A DNA stretch of 64,000 bases from Roseburia sp. 1XD42-69 (lineage in GTDB: Bacteria; Bacillota; Clostridia; Lachnospirales; Lachnospiraceae): positions 1-64,000 of the forward strand of contig NZ_RAZG01000006.1 in assembly GCF_003612565.1 (NCBI RefSeq). Reading direction: 5' to 3'. The notes under the pieces are model-generated. The model did no database searches. It saw only the letters and a list, made by a program, of their open reading frames with translations, and was not told the DNA's origin. Below, piece after piece: positions 54,231-61,254 of this stretch; positions within the stretch are counted from its first letter, which is position 1, and the number at the start of each line of letters is the position of its first letter. A program made the translations under genes and the position numbers.

Positions 54231-54276
54231 GGAAACAGAAAGTTTACACCGGCTCTGATAGGAGCCGGTATTTTTG
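54223..54276 (+). terminator. Lysine riboswitch expression platform (antiterminator/terminator)
   Basis: Terminator: ACCGGCTC (54248-54255) pairs with GAGCCGGT (54262-54269), then ATTTTTG. Competing antiterminator: CTATCAGAG (54223-54231) is a perfect 9-base match to CTCTGATAG (54253-54261), which lies in the terminator's 5' arm and loop. With lysine bound, P1 holds CTATC and the terminator can form. Confidence 0.88.
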
Positions 54277-54381
54277 TGCAGGGGCGCACATGGAAATTCG
54301 CCGTTATATGGCATACGCCCCGCACGGTGAGCAGGGAGAAAAATCTTCCCTGCTGGATTCTATGCACAGGAGGAGTGTACT

Positions 54382-55266
54382 ATGCCAATTTTTAAAGGCT
54401 CAGGTGTAGCCATTGTAACACCTATGAAAGAAAATCTGGAGGTAAATTACGAAAAATTGGAGGAACTCATTGATTTTCAGGTAAAAAATGGAACAGACTG
54501 TATTATTATTGCAGGGACTACCGGGGAGAGTTCCACCCTAACCATGGAGGAACACAGCAAAGTTATTGAGGAAGCCATCCATTTTGCCCGGGGCAGGGTT
54601 CCGGTGGTGGCAGGCACAGGCTCCAACTGTACTGCCACAGCCGTGCAGCTTTCTAAAGAGGCGGAAGAGGCCGGGGCGGACGGGCTTTTAATTGTCACTC
54701 CCTACTACAATAAGGCTACCCAGGCGGGACTTGTGAAACATTACAGTATGATTGCGGATGCGGTGAAAGCGCCTATCATCATGTACAATGTGCCGGGGCG
54801 TACCGGGTGCAACCTTATGCCTGAGACGGTTGCCGCACTGGTAAAGGCAAAATCCAATATCGTGGGCTTAAAGGAGGCCACGGGAAATGTGGCACAGGCG
54901 GCAAAAACCATGTATCTCTTAGAAGGAAAGCTGGATATGTACTCCGGGGAGGACGGGATCGTAACACCGCTCATGGCTCTGGGGGCCCTGGGGGTTATCT
55001 CAGTGTGGGCAAACGTGGCACCGAAAAAAGTACACGATATGTGTATGAAATTTTTAGATGGAGATGTTAACGGGGCTATGCAGCTTCAATTGGAGGCACA
55101 GCCTTTGGTGGAGGCCCTGTTTTCCGAGGTAAATCCCATCCCAGTAAAAGAGGCCTTAAATCTTATGGGAATGAATGCAGGTCCCTTAAGAGCGCCCTTA
55201 TGTGAAATGGGGGAGGAGAAGAAAGCAAAAATGGCGCAGGTTATGAAGGAATACGGTTTACTCTAG
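54382..55266 (+). CDS. dapA: 4-hydroxy-tetrahydrodipicolinate synthase
   Basis: 294 residues. A TIM-barrel lyase condensing aspartate semialdehyde with pyruvate, first committed step of lysine/DAP synthesis. GTTGESSTL, the Tyr in PYYNKATQ, MYNVPGRTG and the Schiff-base lysine in VGLKEATGN are visible. GGAGGAG precedes the ATG at 54382. It follows the lysine riboswitch by about 105 bases. Confidence 0.97.
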   Translation: MPIFKGSGVAIVTPMKENLEVNYEKLEELIDFQVKNGTDCIIIAGTTGESSTLTMEEHSKVIEEAIHFARGRVPVVAGTGSNCTATAVQLSKEAEEAGADGLLIVTPYYNKATQAGLVKHYSMIADAVKAPIIMYNVPGRTGCNLMPETVAALVKAKSNIVGLKEATGNVAQAAKTMYLLEGKLDMYSGEDGIVTPLMALGALGVISVWANVAPKKVHDMCMKFLDGDVNGAMQLQLEAQPLVEALFSEVNPIPVKEALNLMGMNAGPLRAPLCEMGEEKKAKMAQVMKEYGLL

Positions 55267-55277
55267 GAGGAAGGTAA

Positions 55278-56039
55278 ATGACAAAAATTATTATGCACGG
55301 CTGCAACGGGAAAATGGGTCAGGTGATTTCACAAATCTGCAGGGAAGATGAGACAGTGGAAATTGTGGCCGGGGTGGATGTTTTTGACCAGGGAAAAAAC
55401 GAGTATCCTGTATTTTCGTCCCTGAAAGAATGTAATATTGACGCGGATGCTTTAATTGACTTTTCCACCGCAGGGGCAGTGGATGAGGTGATTTCCTACT
55501 GTATGGAAAAAGCCCTTCCCGTAGTGCTTTGCACCACAGGGCTTAGCGAGAGCCAGCTTTTGAAAGTGGAGGAGTGCAGCAAAAAAGCCGCTGTTTTGCG
55601 CTCCGCCAATATGTCCCTGGGCATCAATACCCTCTTTGGGCTTTTGGAGCAGGCAGTCCGGGCTTTGGCCCCTGCAGGGTTTGATGTGGAGATTGTGGAA
55701 AAACATCATAACCAGAAACTGGACGCTCCCAGCGGCACGGCCCTTGCTTTAGCGGATGCTATGAACCGTGTGATGGACAACAGCTACGATTACAAATTCG
55801 ACAGAAGCAGGGAGCGGGCCAAGAGGGATGCTAAGGAGATGGGCATCTCCGCTGTGAGAGGCGGCAGTATTGTGGGGGAACATGAAATTATTTTCGCCGG
55901 GAGGGATGAAGTGATTGAGATAAAGCACACGGCATATTCCAGGGCGATTTTTGGAAAAGGTGCCGTGGAGGCGGCCAAATTCTTAAAAGGAAAGGCTCCC
56001 GGCGCTTATGATATGCGGGAGGTTGTAGTGCATGAATGA
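55278..56039 (+). CDS. dapB: 4-hydroxy-tetrahydrodipicolinate reductase
   Basis: 253 residues, normal DapB. The nucleotide-binding start is MTKIIMHGCNGKMGQVI; CTTGLS and the EKHHNQKLDAPSGTAL catalytic stretch are present. It reduces the DapA product to tetrahydrodipicolinate, which DapL, encoded 7 kb away, then aminates. It starts 11 bases after dapA and overlaps fbp by 8 bases. Confidence 0.96.
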   Translation: MTKIIMHGCNGKMGQVISQICREDETVEIVAGVDVFDQGKNEYPVFSSLKECNIDADALIDFSTAGAVDEVISYCMEKALPVVLCTTGLSESQLLKVEECSKKAAVLRSANMSLGINTLFGLLEQAVRALAPAGFDVEIVEKHHNQKLDAPSGTALALADAMNRVMDNSYDYKFDRSRERAKRDAKEMGISAVRGGSIVGEHEIIFAGRDEVIEIKHTAYSRAIFGKGAVEAAKFLKGKAPGAYDMREVVVHE

Positions 56040-58002
56040 TGGAGATTTGCGCTATTTAAAAAGTTTGTCCAAAAGATATCCCACCATTGCATCGGCGGCT
56101 ACGGAGATTATTAACCTCCAGGCGATTTTGAGCCTTCCCAAGGGTACGGAGCATTTTATTACGGATATTCACGGGGAATATGACCAATATCTTCACGTGA
56201 TAAAAAACGGATCTGGGGCAATCCGCAGAAAGATAGAGGATGAATTTGGAAATACATTTTCTATGTCGGACAAAAAGGCTATGGCGGCTTTGATTTACTA
56301 CCCGGAGCTGAAATTGGAGCAGGTGGCAAAGTCTGAGGAAAATATGGATGACTGGTATCGGGTCACCATCTACCGTCTGATTCATATCTGCCGCAATGCC
56401 GCATCCAAATACACCAGGTCCAAAGTGCGGAAAGCCCTGCCGAAAGATTTTGCTTATGTCATTGAGGAGCTTATCACGGGAAGGCCGGATATGTCGGACC
56501 AGGAGGCATATTTTAATGAAATTGTCAATTCTGTTATTGAGACGGGACGGGCCCAGGAGCTGATTATCGCCTTTGCCAATTTGATTCGCCGGCTGGTGGT
56601 GGACCATCTTCATGTGGTGGGAGATATTTTTGACAGGGGGCCCTATCCCCATATGGTAATGGATTCTCTTATGGAGCACCACTCTGTGGATATCCAGTGG
56701 GGAAATCATGATGTACTCTGGATGGGGGCGGCGGCAGGCAGTGTGTGCTGCATTGCAAATGTCATCCGAATCGCTGCAAAATACGGCAATCTTGACATCT
56801 TGGAGGACGGTTACGGAATTAATCTTGTGCCCCTGGCAAGACTAGCCCTAAGCCGTTATGAGAAAGATGAGTGCAAGTGTTTTAAGGTGGATTACAGAGA
56901 GGGCGACTATGATGTGAGGGATGCCCTGTTAGATGAAAAAATGCACAAGGCAATCGCTGTGATTCAGTTTAAGCTGGAAGGGCAGATGATACAAAGGCAT
57001 CCGGAATTTGACATGGTGGATCGGATGTTTTTGGATAAGATGGATTTAAAGAAGGGTACTGTGCAGGTTTACGGAAAGGAATATCCCCTGAAGGATACTG
57101 TTTTTCCCACCCTGGACGAAAATGACCCCTATGCTCTTTCCACGGACGAAAAAGAGGCGGTGGAACGCCTTCGTGGGGCTTTTTTAAACTGCGAGAAACT
57201 GCAGCGCCATGTGAGGTTTCTTTTTACCAAGGGAAGCCTGTACAATGTGTATAACGGCAATCTTTTGTATCACGGGTGCGTGCCCTTAAACGAGGATGGC
57301 AGTTTCCAGAAAGTTAATATTTACGGGAAAGAGTATGCGGGACGGCAGCTCTACGATGTTTTAGAAAAGTATGCCAGAAAGGGTTACTACTCTATTGACC
57401 CAAAAGAGAAGCAGAAAGGGCTAGACATTCTCTGGTTTATCTGGGAAAATAAAAATTCCCCTGTATTCGGGAAGGGGAAAATGACCACCTATGAACGGTA
57501 CTTTGTGGCGGATAAGGAAACCCATAAAGAGCCGAAAAATCCATACTACCGTCTTTTGGAGAAGGAAGAGGTTGTGGACAATATATTAAAAGAGTTCGGC
57601 CTTTGGGGCAGCGATGCCCACATTATTAACGGCCATATTCCCGTGGAGGCAAAGCACGGGGAGTCCCCTGTGAAGTGTAACGGAAGGCTTTTGATTATCG
57701 ACGGGGGATTTTCCAAAGCATACCAGGGAAAAACCGGGATTGCAGGATATACCTTGATTTTTAATTCCTACGGTCTTGTTCTGGCAGCCCACGAACCCTT
57801 TGAGTCTGTGGAAAAAGCGGTGCAGGAGGGCAGTGACATCCACTCGGAGATGCGCATTGTGCAGCAGGTGGATAAGAGGATGACTGTGGCGGATACGGAT
57901 ACCGGAAAGGAAATGAAGGAAGCGGTAAAGGATTTGGAGGAGCTTCTCACCGCATACCGTACTGGTTTGATTGTAGAAAACGCCCAGGATTTTGTGTATT
58001 AA
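56032..58002 (+). CDS. fbp: Class III fructose-1,6-bisphosphatase (Firmicutes type)
   Basis: 656 residues, typical of this large class. It hydrolyses fructose 1,6-bisphosphate in gluconeogenesis. FITDIHGEYDQYLHV supplies the first metal ligands of the metallophosphatase core, followed by GDIFDRGPYPH and WGNHDVLWMG. Its start lies 8 bases inside the end of dapB, so it is translated with the lysine operon, an unusual pairing of gluconeogenesis with lysine control. Confidence 0.96.
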   Translation: MNDGDLRYLKSLSKRYPTIASAATEIINLQAILSLPKGTEHFITDIHGEYDQYLHVIKNGSGAIRRKIEDEFGNTFSMSDKKAMAALIYYPELKLEQVAKSEENMDDWYRVTIYRLIHICRNAASKYTRSKVRKALPKDFAYVIEELITGRPDMSDQEAYFNEIVNSVIETGRAQELIIAFANLIRRLVVDHLHVVGDIFDRGPYPHMVMDSLMEHHSVDIQWGNHDVLWMGAAAGSVCCIANVIRIAAKYGNLDILEDGYGINLVPLARLALSRYEKDECKCFKVDYREGDYDVRDALLDEKMHKAIAVIQFKLEGQMIQRHPEFDMVDRMFLDKMDLKKGTVQVYGKEYPLKDTVFPTLDENDPYALSTDEKEAVERLRGAFLNCEKLQRHVRFLFTKGSLYNVYNGNLLYHGCVPLNEDGSFQKVNIYGKEYAGRQLYDVLEKYARKGYYSIDPKEKQKGLDILWFIWENKNSPVFGKGKMTTYERYFVADKETHKEPKNPYYRLLEKEEVVDNILKEFGLWGSDAHIINGHIPVEAKHGESPVKCNGRLLIIDGGFSKAYQGKTGIAGYTLIFNSYGLVLAAHEPFESVEKAVQEGSDIHSEMRIVQQVDKRMTVADTDTGKEMKEAVKDLEELLTAYRTGLIVENAQDFVY

Positions 58003-58013
58003 AGGAGTAGCAT

Positions 58014-58847
58014 ATGTTTTATATCGGAAGTCATATTTCATCGTCAAAAGGTTATGAGGCCATGGGAAAGCAGGCGTTAAAACTGGGAGCCAACACTTTT
58101 GCCTTTTTTACCAGAAATCCCAGGGGCGGAAAGGCAAAAGAGATGATCCAGGAAGACGTGGACAAGTTTTTAAGACTGGCGGAGGAACATTCCTTTGGAA
58201 AGCTGGTGGCCCATGCTCCCTATACCATGAATATCTGTGCTGCGAAAGAAGATATTCGGAAGTTTGCCAAAGAAATGTTTATGGATGACCTGGTGAGAAT
58301 GGAGTATACCCCGGGAAATTACTATAATTTCCATCCCGGCTCCCATGTGGGACAGGGGAGTGAGGCGGGGATTGCCATGATAGGCCAGGTGTTAAATGAG
58401 GTGCTGAGAGAGGATATGACCACCACGGTTCTCCTTGAGACAATGGCGGGAAAAGGATCGGAAGTGGGACGAAATTTTGAGGAACTTCGGGCAATTTTGG
58501 ATTTGGTTTCCTTAAAAGAAAAAGTGGGCGTCTGCTTGGATACCTGCCATGTGTGGGACGGAGGCTATGATATCGTGGAAAATCTGGATGGTGTGTTGGA
58601 GGAATTTGACCAGGTGATTGGGCTTGAGAATTTAAAAGCCGTTCATTTAAATGACAGTATGAATCCTTTGGGAAGCCACAAAGACCGCCATGAGAAAGTG
58701 GGGGAGGGGCAGATTGGAAAAGAGGTCATGACGCGGATTATCAATCATCCAAGCCTGAATGGGCTTCCCTTTATCCTGGAAACCCCCAATGATGATGCGG
58801 GGTGGGCGGCAGAGATTGCCATGTTAAAAGAAATGCATAGAGACTGA
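58014..58847 (+). CDS. nfo: Deoxyribonuclease IV (AP endonuclease)
   Basis: 277 residues. A zinc TIM-barrel endonuclease incising at abasic sites in base-excision repair. [50 protein letters not shown] and [20 protein letters not shown] carry the zinc ligands. AAAGGAG precedes the ATG, 11 bases after fbp. Last gene of the riboswitch-led operon. Confidence 0.96.
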   Translation: MFYIGSHISSSKGYEAMGKQALKLGANTFAFFTRNPRGGKAKEMIQEDVDKFLRLAEEHSFGKLVAHAPYTMNICAAKEDIRKFAKEMFMDDLVRMEYTPGNYYNFHPGSHVGQGSEAGIAMIGQVLNEVLREDMTTTVLLETMAGKGSEVGRNFEELRAILDLVSLKEKVGVCLDTCHVWDGGYDIVENLDGVLEEFDQVIGLENLKAVHLNDSMNPLGSHKDRHEKVGEGQIGKEVMTRIINHPSLNGLPFILETPNDDAGWAAEIAMLKEMHRD

Positions 58848-58855
58848 TGCAAAAG

Positions 58856-58911
58856 AAAACATCCAGCCAATGCTGTGGGGAAATGGCCTTCAGCGGGCTG
58901 GATGTTTTTTG
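58856..58911. terminator. Bidirectional terminator after nfo
   Basis: AAAACATCCAGCC (58856-58868) pairs with GGCTGGATGTTTT (58896-58908) across a 27-base apical region. T-runs occur on both strands. It serves the convergent nfo and aldolase genes. Confidence 0.85.
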
Positions 58912-58941
58912 ACAGGGCAGAAATTAAGAAATGACGGTTTC

Positions 58942-59916
58942 TTACTCCTGAGCTGTTATTTCTTTGTAAAATTCCGTGTAATCTTTTCTCTTTTCCTTTG
59001 TGAAAGAAATGGCGGTTCTGGGATGCTGGTTTAATACCCCTGTGATTAAGTACTGTATGTCGTAACCCCAGACCACCCCATCTTCTTTCAGTTTCGTCAT
59101 TTGCTTTTCCACAAACTGCAGTGCAGGGTAGATGTTGTATTTGGGATTTTTTAAGAATCCCAGAAGAAGTTCCATGGCGCAGTTGCCCGCACCCCTTCCC
59201 ATGGAGGCGTAGGTGGCATCCAGCCAGTCCACACCGTCGCCCACGGCTTCGATTGTGTTGGCAAAGGCAAGCTGCTGGTTGTTGTGGGCATGGATTCCAA
59301 TGGTCTTATTGTATTTTTCTGCATATTCCATGTACATAGTGGAAACTCTGGCAATCTGTTCCGGGTACAGTGAGCCGTAGCTGTCCACAATGTATAGTAC
59401 ATCGGCGGAACTTTTTCCCAGCATGTCAAGGGCAACCCGCAGGTCGCTTTCCTGGTTGTTGGAGATGGCCATAATATTGCAGCTCACCTCATACCCTTTG
59501 CTTTTGGCATTCTCAATAACATCAATGGCAGCAGGGATGGTGTGGAGGTAAGTTGCCACCCGGATTAAGTCAATCGGGCTGTCCTGGCGGTCTATAATGT
59601 CCGTCTTGTAATCGCAGCGTCCCACGTCCGCCATAACCGCTATTTTAAGGTCTGTGTCGTTGTCTTCCACGATGGCTCTGATATCCTCGTCATTGCAGAA
59701 TTTCCATTTGCCGAAGGCGTTCACATCAAACATATCCTTGGAGGCCTTGTAGCCGAATTCCATGTAATCGACGCCTGCTTTCACATTGGTGCGGTATAAA
59801 TCTCTTACAAAATCGTCTGTGAAATTGAAATTATTTACTAATCCTCCGTCTCTCAAAGTGGCGTCCACCACTTTTACTCCGGAACGGTATTCCATTAATT
59901 TTGATATTTCTTTCAT
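58942..59916 (-). CDS. DRE-TIM aldolase/HMGL-like domain protein
   Basis: 324 residues. A DRE-TIM metallolyase fold: VVDATLRDGGLVNNF near residue 16 gives the DRD metal motif and IGIHAHNNQQLAFANT the HxH metal pair. Relatives include 4-hydroxy-2-oxovalerate aldolase and HMG-CoA lyase, but it lacks the C-terminal communication domain, and I cannot name the substrate. It begins 20 bases after asnA on the same strand. Confidence 0.85.
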   Translation of the reverse strand: MKEISKLMEYRSGVKVVDATLRDGGLVNNFNFTDDFVRDLYRTNVKAGVDYMEFGYKASKDMFDVNAFGKWKFCNDEDIRAIVEDNDTDLKIAVMADVGRCDYKTDIIDRQDSPIDLIRVATYLHTIPAAIDVIENAKSKGYEVSCNIMAISNNQESDLRVALDMLGKSSADVLYIVDSYGSLYPEQIARVSTMYMEYAEKYNKTIGIHAHNNQQLAFANTIEAVGDGVDWLDATYASMGRGAGNCAMELLLGFLKNPKYNIYPALQFVEKQMTKLKEDGVVWGYDIQYLITGVLNQHPRTAISFTKEKRKDYTEFYKEITAQE

Positions 59917-59936
59917 AGGGTATACTCCTTTTTTCT

Positions 59937-60947
59937 TTACAGCAGGGGGATGTTTTTCGATTTACATTCTGCTATTATTTCTTCTTTCCACAGGGAGGAC
60001 TGCACTTCTCCGATGTGGGCCTTTCTTAAGAAAAACATGCAGATTCGGGACTGTCCGATACCACCGCCGATGGTTAAGGGAAGTTTTTCCTCAATAACGG
60101 CTTTTTGGAAGGGAAGTTCTTTTCTCTCTTCACACCCTGCTTTTTTCAGCTGGGACAGGAGGGAATCTTTATCCACACGGATACCCATGGAGGATAATTC
60201 CAAGGCGATATCAAGTACAGGGTAATAAACCACAATGTCTGCATTTAAAGCCCAGTCGTCGTAGTCCGGGGCCCTGCCGTCGTGGGGCTCGCCGTGGGAG
60301 AGCACATCTCCAATCTGCATAATGCACACGGCTCCTTTTTCTCTTGAAATATGGTATTCCCGCTCTTTTGGCGTCTGGTCGGGGTACATCTTTTCCAGTT
60401 CCGAAGTGGTGATAAAGAAAATTTCCGGGGGAAGAATTTCTGTTATGTAGTCATACTGGATTGACATATATTTTTCCGTTTTTCTGAGACAGCTGTAAAC
60501 AGTCCTCACGGTTTTTTTCAGAAATTCCAGATTTCTGTCCTCTGTTGATATGACTTTTTCCCAGTCCCACTGGTCCACAAAAATAGAGTGAATATTGTCT
60601 GTAACCTCGTCCCTGCGGATAGCATTCATATCGGTGTAGAGGCCTTCTCCCAGGGAAAAGCCGTATTTGTCCAGGGCATAGCGTTTCCACTTGGCAAGGG
60701 AATGCACAACCTCCGCCGTCTTATCGTTTTGTTCTTTGATTCCAAAAGAAACCGGGCGTTCCACGCCGTTTAAGTTGTCGTTTAAGCCCGAGAGAGGGTC
60801 TACGAATAAAGGCGCTGACACACGGGACAGGTTTAAATGCAGTGCCAGTAAATTCTGGAAAAAGTCTTTTACAGTTTTAATGGCAATCTGTGTGTCGTGG
60901 AGATTCAGCGCTGGCTGATAGTTTTTGGGAATGATTAAATTTTCCAT
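59937..60947 (-). CDS. asnA: Aspartate-ammonia ligase
   Basis: 336 residues, a class II tRNA-synthetase-like enzyme making asparagine from aspartate and ammonia with ATP to AMP. VSAPLFVDPLSGLNDNL, RDEVTDNIHSIFVDQWDWE and GGGIGQSRICMFFL near the end are the AsnA motifs. ATG at 60947 has AAGGAGT upstream; a longer in-frame start at 61007 lacks one. A consensus promoter lies 70 bases ahead. Confidence 0.97.
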   Translation of the reverse strand: MENLIIPKNYQPALNLHDTQIAIKTVKDFFQNLLALHLNLSRVSAPLFVDPLSGLNDNLNGVERPVSFGIKEQNDKTAEVVHSLAKWKRYALDKYGFSLGEGLYTDMNAIRRDEVTDNIHSIFVDQWDWEKVISTEDRNLEFLKKTVRTVYSCLRKTEKYMSIQYDYITEILPPEIFFITTSELEKMYPDQTPKEREYHISREKGAVCIMQIGDVLSHGEPHDGRAPDYDDWALNADIVVYYPVLDIALELSSMGIRVDKDSLLSQLKKAGCEERKELPFQKAVIEEKLPLTIGGGIGQSRICMFFLRKAHIGEVQSSLWKEEIIAECKSKNIPLL

Positions 60948-61016
60948 AATATTTGACTCCTTATATTGTGGTTTGCCCCAATGTCTGTTGTGGAGCAGTA
61001 TAAGCATTAGATTATT

Positions 61017-61045
61017 ATTATAGCCTTTGTGGGAGGAATTTTCAA
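61017..61045 (-). promoter_or_regulatory. Sigma-A promoter for asnA
   Basis: On minus: TTGAAA (plus 61040-61045), 17-base spacer, consensus TATAAT (plus 61017-61022). Confidence 0.75.
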
Positions 61046-61135
61046 GAGTGGGAAAAGTATGACTACCATTCGCAGGTATGGGATTGCCTGTTATAAGAAA
61101 CGGTGTAAGGTGATGGCGGGGTAAATTCCCAGATG

Positions 61136-61173
61136 CAGGTGTAAAGCCTTGGTATAAAACGGCTTTACACCTG
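61136..61173. repeat. 13-bp perfect inverted repeat downstream of the flagellin gene
   Basis: CAGGTGTAAAGCC and its exact reverse complement lie 12 bases apart, about 80 bases beyond the flagellin stop codon. It could form a stable mRNA 3' hairpin or be a protein-binding operator. Confidence 0.6.
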
Positions 61174-61254
61174 ATAATCTGTGATACGCTTTTTTAGACT
61201 TGTATATGTTTTTTCTGCACATTCTTCTTTTGCTATTAATTTATATCTTTGCAC

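Larger units (their letters stand above)
60948..61254. other. 307-base intergenic region, asnA to flagellin
   Basis: It contains the asnA promoter and a perfect 13-base inverted repeat (CAGGTGTAAAGCC at 61136-61148, GGCTTTACACCTG at 61161-61173, 12-base loop). No gene was seen. The repeat has no clear T-run on either strand, so it is a weak candidate for the flagellin transcript end. Confidence 0.45.
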
